A DNA stretch of 64,000 nt from Pandoraea commovens (GCF_902459615.1 NZ_CABPSA010000009.1:1-64000); one strand, 5' to 3'. Positions 51,958 through 61,660 are shown, counted from the first letter of the stretch. Numbers and translations are program-made. The notes: generated from the letters alone by a model not told the origin.

Positions 51958-53391
51958 ATGTCTTCCGCCACAGCCTCCGCATCGGATGCCTTTCACCCCA
52001 GCCACCTCTGGCGACATGGATTGCTGGCGTCGATCAGTGCATCCGCCGGGTTCGCGTTGTACGCGGCCGGGTTGCGTGGCGACACGCTCGCGGTGGCGGT
52101 CGTCGTTCTGCTCTGCCTGAGCTACTGGGCGACAGGCTGGTTACCGGACTTCCTCGTCTCGCTTCTGCTGATGCTCCTGCTGGCCACGTGCACCTCGCTC
52201 GGCGCGACCGTCGTCTTCTCGGGCTTCACGTCGAGCGCGTTCTGGCTGGTCTTCAGCGGTGCGGTCATCGGCATGGCGCTGAGCGTCACGAGGCTTGGCG
52301 AACGGGTCGCCTCCCGACTCGCCGATCACTGCGGTCACGCGTACGGTCTCGCGCTCGCAGGGTTCGTGGCCATCGCGTTCGCGCTCGGCATCGTCATGCC
52401 CTCGACGCTGGGGCGCATCGCCATTCTTACGCCCATCGTGCTGAGCTTTTGCGACCGCGTCGGCCTCGTGCAAGGCCGCCCGGGACGCACCGGTCTGATG
52501 CTCGCCACCGCGCTCGCCAGTTGCGAGTTGTCGACGGCGATCCTTCCGGCCAATCTACCCAACCTCGTCATGGCGGGCACGGCCGAAACCGTGCTCGGTC
52601 TGCGTCTCGGCTACGGCGAGTACGCCGTGGCGCTGGTGCCTACGCTGGCCATCGTCCGAGGCGTCGTACTCGTGATCGTCGCGAGACACCTTTTCCCGGA
52701 CCGTCTGACCGTGCTTGGCAGCAAGCGGTCGGACGCGTCAACAGTGGCGGACACCCCGATGCGCCCCGACGAAAAGCGACTGCTCGGCGCACTCACATTG
52801 ATGCTCGCACTGTGGCTCGCCGAACCGTGGCATCACATCGCGGCGGGCTGGGTGGGTCTTGGCGTGGCGCTGCTGTGCCTCGGACCGCTGCGACTGGTGA
52901 ATCCAGACGCCTTCCTCAAGCAGGTCAAACTCGCCCCGCTGTGGTTCGTCGCGGCGATCATCGGTCTGACGGCCGCCGTCGATCATGCCGGGCTGGCCAG
53001 CGCCTTGCGCCCCGTGTTGGCGCGACTCGATTTGGCGCAGATGTCGACGATGTCGGCCTTTCTGATTCTGGTTGCGCTGTCGATTGCGCTGACGTTCCTC
53101 GTCACATCGAACGCAGCACCGGCGCTCTACACGCCCCTCGTCCCGGCGCTCGCGCTGGGGGCACCGTTGAGCGTGAAGGCCGTATTGCTCGCACAGACCG
53201 TCGGCATTTCAACCATCGCGCTACCTTATCAAGCGCCGCCCCTTGTGCTGGCGATGGCGCTGGCGGGCATCGGCATCCGAGATGCCACGCGCTATTGTCT
53301 GGCGACCGCCGCCGTCGCCCTCGTCACCGTCGTGCCGCTTACTGCGCTGTGGTGGCAAACCGTCGGTCTGATTCACCTCTTTGAGTCCTAA
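51958..53391 (+). CDS. SLC13/DASS-type organic-acid transporter
   Basis: 477 residues with 11-12 predicted helices, of the divalent anion:Na+ symporter (DASS/SLC13, CitT-like) superfamily. Helix-hairpin segments FSGFTSSAFWLVFSGAVIGMAL, FALGIVMPSTLGRIAILTPI and a C-terminal VTSNAAPALYTPLVPALA match the pseudo-twofold transport sites. AGGTGA stands 5 nt before ATG 51958; a GTG at 51949 would destroy it. A dicarboxylate or related acid is likely, controlled by the divergent FCD-GntR. Exact substrate unknown. Confidence 0.85.
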   Translation: MSSATASASDAFHPSHLWRHGLLASISASAGFALYAAGLRGDTLAVAVVVLLCLSYWATGWLPDFLVSLLLMLLLATCTSLGATVVFSGFTSSAFWLVFSGAVIGMALSVTRLGERVASRLADHCGHAYGLALAGFVAIAFALGIVMPSTLGRIAILTPIVLSFCDRVGLVQGRPGRTGLMLATALASCELSTAILPANLPNLVMAGTAETVLGLRLGYGEYAVALVPTLAIVRGVVLVIVARHLFPDRLTVLGSKRSDASTVADTPMRPDEKRLLGALTLMLALWLAEPWHHIAAGWVGLGVALLCLGPLRLVNPDAFLKQVKLAPLWFVAAIIGLTAAVDHAGLASALRPVLARLDLAQMSTMSAFLILVALSIALTFLVTSNAAPALYTPLVPALALGAPLSVKAVLLAQTVGISTIALPYQAPPLVLAMALAGIGIRDATRYCLATAAVALVTVVPLTALWWQTVGLIHLFES

Positions 53392-53426
53392 CATTCCGAG
53401 GTTTTATTTCAAACGCTGGTTTGCGA

Positions 53427-53442
53427 TATCCCCTGAGGGATA
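53427..53442. repeat. Inverted repeat upstream of the GT87 gene
   Basis: TATCCC-CTGA-GGGATA, perfect 6-bp arms, about 130 bp before the GT87 start and 36 bp after the transporter stop. Possible operator or short hairpin; no T tract. Confidence 0.4.
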
Positions 53443-53573
53443 CCATCGGACGTACGCTGGCAACTCAGGTTAGTGCGCATTGATCCTTTCGGAGAACGGC
53501 TCGTCTAATATCAATAAACCGTAGAAGCGCAATAGAGCAACGCCGTTTCATGCAGCCAGGGGGAGGACCTTGC

Positions 53574-54902
53574 ATGACATCGAAGCCGTCCGCCGTCGCT
53601 AACGTCGTACCCCGCGCACCATGCATGCGTCGCCACTGGTCGGAAGACCCGGCGCGCATTCGTCTGTACAGCGTGGCGGCCATCGTGCTCGCGCTCGCCG
53701 TGCTCGGCATCTGGGGATACCGGTATGCATGGAGTGCGACCCCGACCATCAGTCCCATCGGGCTCGACTTCCTGCCGTTCTGGGGCGCGTCTCACTTCGT
53801 GCTGCAAGGACATGCGCTCGATGCCTATAACGTCGATCTGATGACGCAGGTGCAGATTGCCGAGCAACCCTGGGCGGACAAAATCGGCGGCGTCCTCCCG
53901 TGGCTCTACCCGCCGGTCATGATGGTGTTTCTCGCACCGATTGCGCTGCTGCCGTTCACCTACGCCTATACGTTGTATGCCTGCGTCGGCCTCGGGCTCT
54001 ACTACGCCGCATTGCGACACACCGCCCCGTGGCCGGGCGCCCGCTTCCCGATCCTCGGCTTCCCCGGCGTACTGCTGGTGGTCATCGCCGGACAAATCGC
54101 GCTCTACACCACAGCACTCGCGGGCTTCTCTCTGGTCATGTTGCGCAAGCGCCCGGTGTGGGCCGGTGTGTTCGCGGGCCTGCTCTTCGTCAAACCGCAT
54201 GTCGCCGTGCTCTTCCCCCTGGCGTTCCTCTGCGCCCGCGAGTGGCGCGCGCTCGGCGCATGCATTGCGACGGTGATCTGCACGACGGTGCTGGCCGCCG
54301 CAGTCTTCGGCATCGATGTCTACGCGACCTTCCTGCACGCCTCGGAGTTCGCGCGGCTGAGCATCGTCAACGGGACCGCGCAGATCGCGCGCGTGCCGAC
54401 GTTCTTCATCACGGCGCGCATGCTCGGCGCGTCCGTCGAAGTGGCGGCTATCGTTCACGGCGTGATCGCGCTGTGCGCAGTCGCGGCGCTGATCGATTTC
54501 TGGCGGCGTCCGGGCGCCTTTGCCCTGCGCGCGGCGACGCTCGTATGCGCAACGACGCTCGTCAGTCCTTACCTCTACGACTACGACCTCACGCTGCTCG
54601 CGCTCGTCATCGCGTGGTACGTTCGCGACGGCATCGCGCGCGGTTGGCTGCGCGGCGAGCGCGAATGGCTCGTACTGCTGTGGATCACGCCCGCGCTCGG
54701 CCTGCTCGGCTCGTTGCAGATCGGCTTCCAGTTCCTGCCGTTCATCACGCTAGGCACACTCGCGATGCTGTGGAGACGCCGCCGTCGCCTCGCCCACCTG
54801 TCCGACGTTCATCACGCCGACGACGCGAAAGCGTCCGGAGACGACCGCCCCGCCACCGCCCGCGCCCCCCACGCGGACACCGCGCCAGCGTTCACGAGGT
54901 AA
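53574..54902 (+). CDS. GT87-family (DUF2029) membrane glycosyltransferase
   Basis: 442 residues with about 10 membrane helices, GT-C fold. The key N-terminal loop motif is PIGLDFLPFWGASHFVLQG, with the acidic residue expected to bind the donor or metal. A Lys/Arg/Ala-rich cytoplasmic tail ends the protein. GGGGGAGG precedes ATG 53574. It would transfer a sugar from a polyprenyl-phosphate donor in the periplasm, the donor being made by the GtrB-like protein next to it. Acceptor (lipopolysaccharide, protein or other) not deducible. Confidence 0.82.
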   Translation: MTSKPSAVANVVPRAPCMRRHWSEDPARIRLYSVAAIVLALAVLGIWGYRYAWSATPTISPIGLDFLPFWGASHFVLQGHALDAYNVDLMTQVQIAEQPWADKIGGVLPWLYPPVMMVFLAPIALLPFTYAYTLYACVGLGLYYAALRHTAPWPGARFPILGFPGVLLVVIAGQIALYTTALAGFSLVMLRKRPVWAGVFAGLLFVKPHVAVLFPLAFLCAREWRALGACIATVICTTVLAAAVFGIDVYATFLHASEFARLSIVNGTAQIARVPTFFITARMLGASVEVAAIVHGVIALCAVAALIDFWRRPGAFALRAATLVCATTLVSPYLYDYDLTLLALVIAWYVRDGIARGWLRGEREWLVLLWITPALGLLGSLQIGFQFLPFITLGTLAMLWRRRRRLAHLSDVHHADDAKASGDDRPATARAPHADTAPAFTR

Positions 54903-54907
54903 TCGCC

Positions 54908-56122
54908 ATGCCCCGCGCCGCCGCTCCCCGTACCGACATCTCCCACTCGCCAAGCGCGCATCGTGGGCCATCAGGCACATCAGCCACATCGGGCACGCCA
55001 CTCATCTCGCTCGTCGTGCCGTGCCACAACGAAGCCCCTGCGCTCGACAAGTTCTACCGGGCCGTTTCCGCTGTCCTCGAAAGCGTGCCCAACGCGCGCT
55101 TCGAGATCGTGTGCGTGAACGACGGCAGCACCGACGACACACTCAGTTGCCTGCTCGCCTTGCGACGCGCCGACGCACGCATCCGCATCATCGACTTCAC
55201 TCGCAACTTCGGTAAGGAAGCGGCCCTGAGCGCTGGCATCGACGAAGCACAAGGCGATGCCGTCATTCCCATCGACGCCGATCTTCAGGACCCGCCCGCC
55301 CTCATCCCTGTGATGATCGAACGCTGGCGCGACGGTGCGGAGGTCGTACTCGCCAAGCGGACCAATCGCGCGAGCGACACCGTCGCCAAACGCGTGGCGG
55401 CGGGGTTGTACTACCGCGTTCATAACCGTTTGTCGGAGGTGAAGTTGCCGGAGAACGTCGGCGATTTCCGGCTGATGGACCGGCGCGTCGTGACCGCCAT
55501 CAAACGGTTGCCCGAGCGCCGCCGCTTCATGAAAGGGCTGTTCGCGTGGGTCGGCTTTCACACTGAAATCGTGGAGTACGTGCGCGATCCTCGTGCAGCG
55601 GGCGAGTCGAAGTTCTCAGGATGGCGGCTGTGGAATTTTGCGCTGGAAGGCATTACCAGCTTCAGCACGGTGCCGTTGCGATGCTGGACGTATATCGGCG
55701 TTTCGCTGGCGTTGATGTCGCTCGCATACGGCAGCTACATCGTGATTCGCACGTTGCTGCACGGCATCGATGTGCCGGGCTACGCGTCGTTGCTCGTCGG
55801 CATTCTGTTCCTCGGCGGCATTCAGCTGGTCGGCATCGGCGTGATCGGCGAATACGTGGGACGCATCTATTACGAATCGAAGGGACGGCCGCTCTATCTC
55901 GTACGGCGACGCTATCAGTCCAGCGTCAAGGTCAGTCACTTGCCTGCGCGCACGGGCGTGCGACATGTCGCGGGCAAAGCCATCGGCAAGCTCACGCGCC
56001 TCGATATGTCCAATAACGGTGAAGCAGGAAAGTCGTCGGCGGCACAGTCAGTACCACGGCCGCGATTCCGATCCAGTGGTTCCCGCGAAGGTACTCGACC
56101 GTTCGTGCGACGCATGTCGTGA
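54908..56122 (+). CDS. GtrB/DPM1-like polyprenyl-phosphate glycosyltransferase (GT2)
   Basis: 404 residues. The GT2 domain starts at about residue 33 (LISLVVPCHNEAPALDKFYRAV), with donor-site VNDGSTDDTL, metal motif PIDADLQDPPALIP and VGDFRLMDRRVV. Two C-terminal helices (about 255-315) anchor it. It transfers sugar from a nucleotide donor to undecaprenyl phosphate. The last 45 or so residues (from about 360) are low-complexity, run antisense to gtrA and match no domain, so the stop codon may have moved downstream. It starts 6 bp after GT87. Confidence 0.88.
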   Translation: MPRAAAPRTDISHSPSAHRGPSGTSATSGTPLISLVVPCHNEAPALDKFYRAVSAVLESVPNARFEIVCVNDGSTDDTLSCLLALRRADARIRIIDFTRNFGKEAALSAGIDEAQGDAVIPIDADLQDPPALIPVMIERWRDGAEVVLAKRTNRASDTVAKRVAAGLYYRVHNRLSEVKLPENVGDFRLMDRRVVTAIKRLPERRRFMKGLFAWVGFHTEIVEYVRDPRAAGESKFSGWRLWNFALEGITSFSTVPLRCWTYIGVSLALMSLAYGSYIVIRTLLHGIDVPGYASLLVGILFLGGIQLVGIGVIGEYVGRIYYESKGRPLYLVRRRYQSSVKVSHLPARTGVRHVAGKAIGKLTRLDMSNNGEAGKSSAAQSVPRPRFRSSGSREGTRPFVRRMS

Positions 56123-56447
56123 GTAGCAGGCCGAAGATCGACACCGGCAGAAATCGCGCGAGGCTCGTGCGATGCACGCGTGCGGAAAAACTCCATAACG
56201 TGTTGAGCAGATAGGAACACGGCGTCGCCACGCAGAACGCCACGGCGTTCGCAGGCACCGAACCCACGCCGAACACTTCGATGAGCGTGATCGCCACGAT
56301 CACATGTACTGCCGTCGAAATCACACCCGAGACCCCGAAACGCATCAGCGGCACGAGCAGCGTGCGCATGAAAGGCGACGCACGCCAGCGTTGGGCGCGC
56401 GTTGCAGGCGCATGCCTGTCGGAAGATGTCTGACGTAAATCCGGCAT
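55992..56447 (-). CDS. GtrA-family flippase-like membrane protein
   Basis: 151 residues with four helices, starting FGVSGVISTAVHVIVAITLIE and containing NTLWSFSARVH and the C-terminal FLLHRYWTYR. GtrA proteins flip polyprenyl-phosphate-linked sugar across the inner membrane. It is encoded on the opposite strand, convergent with and overlapping the GtrB-like gene by 131 bp, instead of lying in the usual gtrA-gtrB order. ATG 56447 is preferred over the longer frame to 56540. Confidence 0.85.
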   Translation of the reverse strand: MPDLRQTSSDRHAPATRAQRWRASPFMRTLLVPLMRFGVSGVISTAVHVIVAITLIEVFGVGSVPANAVAFCVATPCSYLLNTLWSFSARVHRTSLARFLPVSIFGLLLTTCVARTVEYLRGNHWIGIAAVVLTVPPTTFLLHRYWTYRGA

Positions 56448-56693
56448 CGGGACTGACTCACTGAGAAAGACGACGAAAGCGGTTCGCCTGACAATACCAG
56501 CACACACACGTCGGATTGCCAATGGCTTGCACTGCAACATCGGCGCATGCGCCCGTCAGGATTGGACGATTAAGAATTTATGCCATTTCTTCTGCATTTG
56601 GGTTGCGTGCCTGAATGAGACGTCTAGGATTGCGAGGTATTACGCAGACGATGTCGCAACAACAAGAAGCCGTCCCATAACAGGAGGAAGACA

Positions 56694-59141
56694 ATGCAAC
56701 GCCCCAATGCCATTCACGCCGCCGGTGCGCTGGCCTTTGCCGTCACGACGTGGAGCGCGTCCCTGCATGCTGCCGATGCCACGGCATCATCCGCTTCACC
56801 TTCCTCGCAAACGCTGACCGTTGCCGGATTGTCGCAACCCGCTGACATTCTGATCGACCACAACGGCGTGCCGCACATCTTCGCTGCGAACGAGCGCGAC
56901 GGCTTCTTCGTGCAAGGTTTCAATGCCGCTCGCGATCGTCTGTTCCAGATCGACCTCTGGCGACGCCGTGGGCTCGGCCAACTCTCCGAAGTGTTCGGCC
57001 GCGCCTATGTGGCGCAGGACGATGCGGCGAGACGTTTCGTCTACCGGGGCGATATGGCGACGGAGTGGCGTCGCTACGGCCCCGACGCGAAACCGGCGGC
57101 GCAAGCGTTCGCCGCTGGGGTGAACGCCTACATCGACTGGCTCGCGCGGAACCCCGATCAGATGCCGTACGAATTCCGCAAGGTCGGCTACTGGCCAGCC
57201 AAATGGTCGGCCGAGGACATTGTGCGCATTCGCAGCCACGGCCTTACGCGCAACCTCAAAAGCGAAGTGGCGCGTGCCAAGGTCGTGTGCCACGCATCGC
57301 TCGACGCGGACAGCGTGCGCGTCGGCCTGCAACCCGCGTGGAAGACCCAGGTGCCTGATGGCCTCGACCCCTGCCTGCCGGACGATCTGCTCAAGGTCTT
57401 CGACCTCGCCACGCAGGGCGTGAAAATCACCAGGGATTCGTTGCAACACGCCAACGCCGACATTGTCCAGCTCGCCGAGAACGGTCCTTACGACGTCTCC
57501 ACCGAATCGGCGGAAGGCAGTAACAACTGGGTCGTCTCGCCGCAGAAGTCGGCCACGGGGCGCGCCATCATGGCCAACGATCCGCACCGCGCTTATGCTG
57601 CGCCGAGTCTGCGCTACATCGTGCAGGTCAGCACGCCCACACTGAACCTGATCGGCGCGGGCGAGCCTGCGATTCCCGGCGTCGCCATCGGTCACAACGG
57701 CACCATCGCCTTCGGTCTCACGATCTTCAACATCGATCAGGAAGATCTCTACGTCTACGAACTCAATCCGGCCAACCCCGACCAGTACCGTTACCGGGGC
57801 AAGTGGGTGCCGATGCGCACCGTGCACGAGACGATCGACGTTCGCGACGGCGCGCCGGTTCAGACCGACCTCAAGTTCACGAAGCACGGCCCTGTGATTT
57901 ATGTAGATGCCGCGAAGCATCGCGCTTATGCCGTGCGCACCGCATGGCTGGAACCTGGCATGTCACCGTACTTCGACGCCATGCGCTACATGCGCGCGAA
58001 AACCTACGCCCAGTTCCAGACAGCGCTCGACACGTGGGGCGCACCGACCGTCAATCAGGTTTATGCGGATGCCTCGGGCAATATCGGATGGGTGCCGAGC
58101 GGCATGGCACCGATTCGCCCGAACTGGGATGGCCTCATGCCCGTGCCCGGCGACGGACGCTATGAGTGGGCAGGCTTCTGGCGTCGCGATCAGTTGCCGT
58201 CCGCGTACAACCCGGAAAGTGGCTACTTCACAACGTCCAACGAAATGAACATGCCCGCAGGCTATCCCTACGCGCAGCGCAAGCTCGGCTTCGAGTGGAC
58301 GAACGGCTCACGGCATGCGCGCATCGACGAAGTCCTGAAGGCGAAGGACACGGTCTCGCTGGAAGACTCGGAGCAGTTGCAGAACGACATCGTGTCGATT
58401 CCGGCGCGGCGTCTGATGGCATTGCTCGCACCGCTGTCGAGCAACGATCCGCGCACGTCCTCGGCGCTCAAGCTCCTGAAGGGATGGGACGCGCACATGG
58501 GCGCGGACTCGGCGCAGGCCGCGCTCGAAGAGGTCTGGTTCAGCCGTCATCTGGGGCGCGCATACAAGAATGCGGTGCTGCCGAAGGCCGCCGCCGACAC
58601 GTTCGGTGCGCCCGACCCGGCATCGATGCTCGACGCGCTCGAACAACCGGCCGTCCGCTTCGGCGAGAACGCTGCGGCCAAACGCGATGCCGTGCTGCTT
58701 GCGAGCCTTGGAGACGCCTGGGACGAGATGGTCAAACTGCAAGGGACCGATCCTGGCGCTTGGCAGTGGGGCAAGCTCCAGACGAACCTGAATGCTCACC
58801 CGCTCGCCGACGCCGTGGACGCCGACATGCGCGCCAAGCTCAATGTTGGTCCGTTGCCGAAGGGTGGCAGTCCGTTCACGCCGAATCAGTCGACGTATCG
58901 CGTGAGCGATTTCCGTCAGACGAACGGGCCGTCGTTCCGGATCGTGGTCGACGTGGGGAACTGGGACAACACGCGTGCGATGAACTTGCCGGGCGAATCG
59001 GGTAACCCCGACAGCCCCCACTATCGCGATCTCGCGCAGAAGTGGCTCGACGGCGAGTACTTCAAGCTCCCGTACTCACGCGAGGCCGTGGAAGCGGCGA
59101 CGGAATCGCGTCTGCACCTCGTGCCGGAGACGTCGCGTTGA
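56694..59141 (+). CDS. Penicillin-acylase-family Ntn hydrolase
   Basis: 815 residues, secreted. A signal peptide (about 27, ending LHAADA) precedes the alpha chain. The nucleophile is Ser276 in SAEGSNNWVVS, exposed by autoproteolysis after Gly275 to give the beta chain. The oxyanion region is GHNGTIAFGLTIFNIDQED and another conserved stretch is NEMNMPAGYPYAQRKLGFEW. AGGAGG precedes the ATG. Such enzymes deacylate beta-lactams or acyl-homoserine lactones (PvdQ/QuiP type). Length and organisation fit an AHL acylase as well as a penicillin G acylase, so substrate is open. Confidence 0.88.
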   Translation: MQRPNAIHAAGALAFAVTTWSASLHAADATASSASPSSQTLTVAGLSQPADILIDHNGVPHIFAANERDGFFVQGFNAARDRLFQIDLWRRRGLGQLSEVFGRAYVAQDDAARRFVYRGDMATEWRRYGPDAKPAAQAFAAGVNAYIDWLARNPDQMPYEFRKVGYWPAKWSAEDIVRIRSHGLTRNLKSEVARAKVVCHASLDADSVRVGLQPAWKTQVPDGLDPCLPDDLLKVFDLATQGVKITRDSLQHANADIVQLAENGPYDVSTESAEGSNNWVVSPQKSATGRAIMANDPHRAYAAPSLRYIVQVSTPTLNLIGAGEPAIPGVAIGHNGTIAFGLTIFNIDQEDLYVYELNPANPDQYRYRGKWVPMRTVHETIDVRDGAPVQTDLKFTKHGPVIYVDAAKHRAYAVRTAWLEPGMSPYFDAMRYMRAKTYAQFQTALDTWGAPTVNQVYADASGNIGWVPSGMAPIRPNWDGLMPVPGDGRYEWAGFWRRDQLPSAYNPESGYFTTSNEMNMPAGYPYAQRKLGFEWTNGSRHARIDEVLKAKDTVSLEDSEQLQNDIVSIPARRLMALLAPLSSNDPRTSSALKLLKGWDAHMGADSAQAALEEVWFSRHLGRAYKNAVLPKAAADTFGAPDPASMLDALEQPAVRFGENAAAKRDAVLLASLGDAWDEMVKLQGTDPGAWQWGKLQTNLNAHPLADAVDADMRAKLNVGPLPKGGSPFTPNQSTYRVSDFRQTNGPSFRIVVDVGNWDNTRAMNLPGESGNPDSPHYRDLAQKWLDGEYFKLPYSREAVEAATESRLHLVPETSR

Positions 59142-59170
59142 TGACGTGAGCCAGCGACATCGCCGGAAAC

Positions 59171-59206
59171 GAAAACAGCCGGTGGGTACACTCCACCGGC
59201 TGTTTC
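59171..59206. terminator. Bidirectional terminator between acylase and MFS genes
   Basis: GAAAACAGCCGGTGG pairs with CCACCGGCTGTTTC around GTACACT. It serves both convergent genes. Confidence 0.88.
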
Positions 59207-59240
59207 GAGAACTGCCATTACGAGGCTCGGCCCCTTCGGC

Positions 59241-60740
59241 TCAATGGCCGCCGGGCACGAACTCCGGCTTGTCTCGCTTCGTGCCGCGCGTGCTGTCGAC
59301 GGCGTTCGTCGGCACCAGCATGAACAGCAACATCACGCCAATCGAGATCGCGAGGATCGACAGGAACGTCAGGTGCAGCGAGTGTTGCAGTACCGCGCGA
59401 ATCGCCTGATCGGCCAGCGACGACACGCCGCGATCTTCCAGCACGTGGCGCAGTTGGTCCGACGTCACCGGTGCCAGCCCGCTCGAATGCGTCAGGCCGA
59501 AGTTGAGCACAGCGCCAAAGAGCGTCGCACCCAGTGTGCTGCCGAGGTTGCGCGAGAAGATGTTCGACGCCGTGGCGCTGCCACGCTCCGAGGGGCCGAC
59601 CAGTTCCTGAATCAGCACCAGCGCGCTCACGCTGCCCGTGCCCATCGAGAAGCCCATGATCAGCGAGCCGAAACCGGCCAGCATCGGCGAGCTGCTTGGT
59701 CCAAGCAACGCGAAGACAAGGCCGCCGACCGGCATGAGCAGGCTGCCGCCGACCAGCACGCGACGCAGGCCGAAGCGCGTGAAAGTCTTCGCCGCAATCG
59801 TCGAGCCGATCGGCCAGCCGACCATGATCATCGTCAGGGCCATACCGGCGACGACCGGCGTCTGACGCAACACGCCCTGCGCGTACATCGGGAGGAAGGT
59901 CGTCAGGCCCATCAGCACCATGCCCGAGAGCAGCGTCGCCGCGTTGGCTGCTGCAATCGGACGACGACTCCACAGTGCGAACGAAATCATCGGATCCTTC
60001 GCGCGACGCTCCTGCCAGACGAACAGCAACGACGCCAGGACGCAGGCGAGCACGCCACCCCAGACATGCGTGTCGGTGAAGGCATTGGCGTCCGTCAACG
60101 CGATCATCAGGCCCGCGACGGCAATCGTGAAGAACACGGCGCCCATGTAATCGATGCTCGGACGCTGACGCGGTGCCTCTTCGTGCAGATACGCGATGAA
60201 ACCTGCCGCAGCCAGCAAGCCGATCGGGATGTTGAGCCAGAAGATCCACGACCACGACATATCGCGAATGATCAGACCGCCCAGCATCGGGCCAAGCACC
60301 GCCGAGATGGCCCACACGCTCGCCAGATAGCCCTGCACCTTGCCGCGCTCGCTGATCGGGTAGTAGTCGGCAATGATCACCAGACTGACCGGCTGAATAC
60401 ACGCCGCGCCCACGCCTTGCAACAGGCGGAACGCGATCATCGCAGGCATCGACCAGGCGAAACCGCCGCCCAGCGAGGCGACGAGAAATACGGCGATGCC
60501 AACGAGAATGACCGGCTTGCGTCCGTAGATGTCGGCGAGCTTGCCGAACACTACGGTCATGGCCGTTTGCGCGAGAAGGAAGGCGGAGAACACCCAGCTA
60601 TAGAGATTCAGGCCGCCGAGTTGGGCCACGATTTGCGGCATGGCCGTCGAAATGATCGTGGCCTCGATGGCAACCATAGAGGTCGCCGCCATGACGGATG
60701 CCACAATCAATGGCCGCACGGAATTGCGTGTCGCAGACAT
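59241..60740 (-). CDS. MFS drug-efflux transporter, DHA2 (EmrB/QacA-like)
   Basis: 499 residues with 14 predicted helices. Motif A is FGKLADIYGRKPVI after helix 2, motif B RLLQGVGAACIQP, motif C WAISAVLGPMLGGLI. DHA2 members export drugs, dyes or metabolites by proton antiport. ATG 60740 has no clear ribosome site (only a run of A upstream). No regulator or fusion-protein gene is adjacent. Confidence 0.9.
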   Translation of the reverse strand: MSATRNSVRPLIVASVMAATSMVAIEATIISTAMPQIVAQLGGLNLYSWVFSAFLLAQTAMTVVFGKLADIYGRKPVILVGIAVFLVASLGGGFAWSMPAMIAFRLLQGVGAACIQPVSLVIIADYYPISERGKVQGYLASVWAISAVLGPMLGGLIIRDMSWSWIFWLNIPIGLLAAAGFIAYLHEEAPRQRPSIDYMGAVFFTIAVAGLMIALTDANAFTDTHVWGGVLACVLASLLFVWQERRAKDPMISFALWSRRPIAAANAATLLSGMVLMGLTTFLPMYAQGVLRQTPVVAGMALTMIMVGWPIGSTIAAKTFTRFGLRRVLVGGSLLMPVGGLVFALLGPSSSPMLAGFGSLIMGFSMGTGSVSALVLIQELVGPSERGSATASNIFSRNLGSTLGATLFGAVLNFGLTHSSGLAPVTSDQLRHVLEDRGVSSLADQAIRAVLQHSLHLTFLSILAISIGVMLLFMLVPTNAVDSTRGTKRDKPEFVPGGH

Positions 60741-61094
60741 GTGTTTTTTTGAAGTGGGGGATACGGCGTAACAACTTGCGAGAAAGGCGCGACACCCGTG
60801 TCAGGTGCAGCAGCCGCTGCCAGATGGCGGAAGACGGGGATCGAACGTGGCGGTCGTGCCGCACGCGTAGTCAAGACGACTTGGGCCTGGCGATGGCGAC
60901 AAGCATAGCTGAATGCGGCAAAACACGTACGAGGCGCATCGGCACGATTCGCCTCGTCGCCGTGAAGCGACGCGCGACGTCCCGAAATCCGATGCGAACT
61001 TGCGGCCTATCGTCGCAGGGGAGCGTAGCGCAAAGCGCGTCGAATTATCACCTGGTGAGAATTTCCGCCCGACGACATCTCGGGCGGATGGCGG
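60741..61094. other. 354-bp intergenic region MFS / GlsB-like gene
   Basis: No gene supported: the frames crossing it are Arg/Ser-rich with no family pattern. It contains the hairpin at 61065-61087 next to the GlsB-like stop, and otherwise nothing I can name. Confidence 0.5.
61065..61087 (-). terminator. Terminator-like hairpin after the GlsB-like gene
   Basis: CCGCCCGA (61065-61072) pairs with TCGGGCGG (61080-61087) around 7 nt. Read on the minus strand it is followed by AAATTCT, a weak tail. Confidence 0.55.
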
Positions 61095-61352
61095 TTACGC
61101 CGTGCCGCGATTGCGTTTGATCACGCCGTAGATCGCAAGCAGCACAATGGCGCCGATGATCGAAGCGATCCAGCCTGCGGACTGGCCTTCCGAATACAGG
61201 TGGAGAAACTGACCGACATACTTGGCGAGCAGCGCGCCCGCAATCCCAAGGATGATCGTCATGATGATGCCCATGCTGTCCCGCCCGGGATGCAGGGCGC
61301 GTGCAATGAGACCGACGACCAGACCGACCACGATAGTGCCGATGATGCCCAT
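61095..61352 (-). CDS. GlsB/YeaQ/YmgE-family membrane protein
   Basis: 85 residues, three hydrophobic helices with Gly-rich packing (GTIVVGLVVGLIARALHPG, GIIMTIILGIAGALLAKYVG, GWIASIIGAIVLLAIYG). Family members are stress-induced small inner-membrane proteins of unknown molecular role. GGAG lies 8 nt before ATG 61352; a longer frame to 61472 has no support. Confidence 0.88.
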   Translation of the reverse strand: MGIIGTIVVGLVVGLIARALHPGRDSMGIIMTIILGIAGALLAKYVGQFLHLYSEGQSAGWIASIIGAIVLLAIYGVIKRNRGTA

Positions 61353-61660
61353 GAGGAATCTCCAAGGACGGGAACCCGAACGCAGTATAGACCCGAATTC
61401 CGAAGACCCGCACCCAATATCTGAACCGGACGACGCTAGCCCTCCGACGGCCCCCAACACCTGATATATCAAGCAAATTGCGCCCGACCGCCGTCCCGGC
61501 GCGGGCCTTCTCTATGTCGGGTATAAGGGATGACTATTTGTCAAAACCCGACGGCTGCGCGATGATGGGGCACGCCGTCCCAATGCGCGGGGACGCGAGA
61601 CCATTGAAACGGGCATCGCGTCGACGCGCTATAATCAGGGGCTATTAGATCCCCCACACC
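61353..61660. other. 308-bp divergent intergenic region GlsB-like / hemA
   Basis: Contains the palindrome TGATATATCA (61462-61471) and the hemA -10 candidate TATAAT (61630-61635), with TTGAAA 20 bp upstream at 61604-61609, a long spacer. No other gene seen. Confidence 0.5.

Noticed and set aside
59244-60752. 502-residue plus-strand frame opposite the MFS transporter
   Set aside because: Rich in Arg, His, Gln and Asp with no helices or domain; the opposite strand has 14 helices and MFS motifs.
60698-61120. 140-residue frame in the MFS/GlsB spacer
   Set aside because: Arg/Ser/Cys-rich, begins within the MFS gene, no family pattern and no ribosome site.
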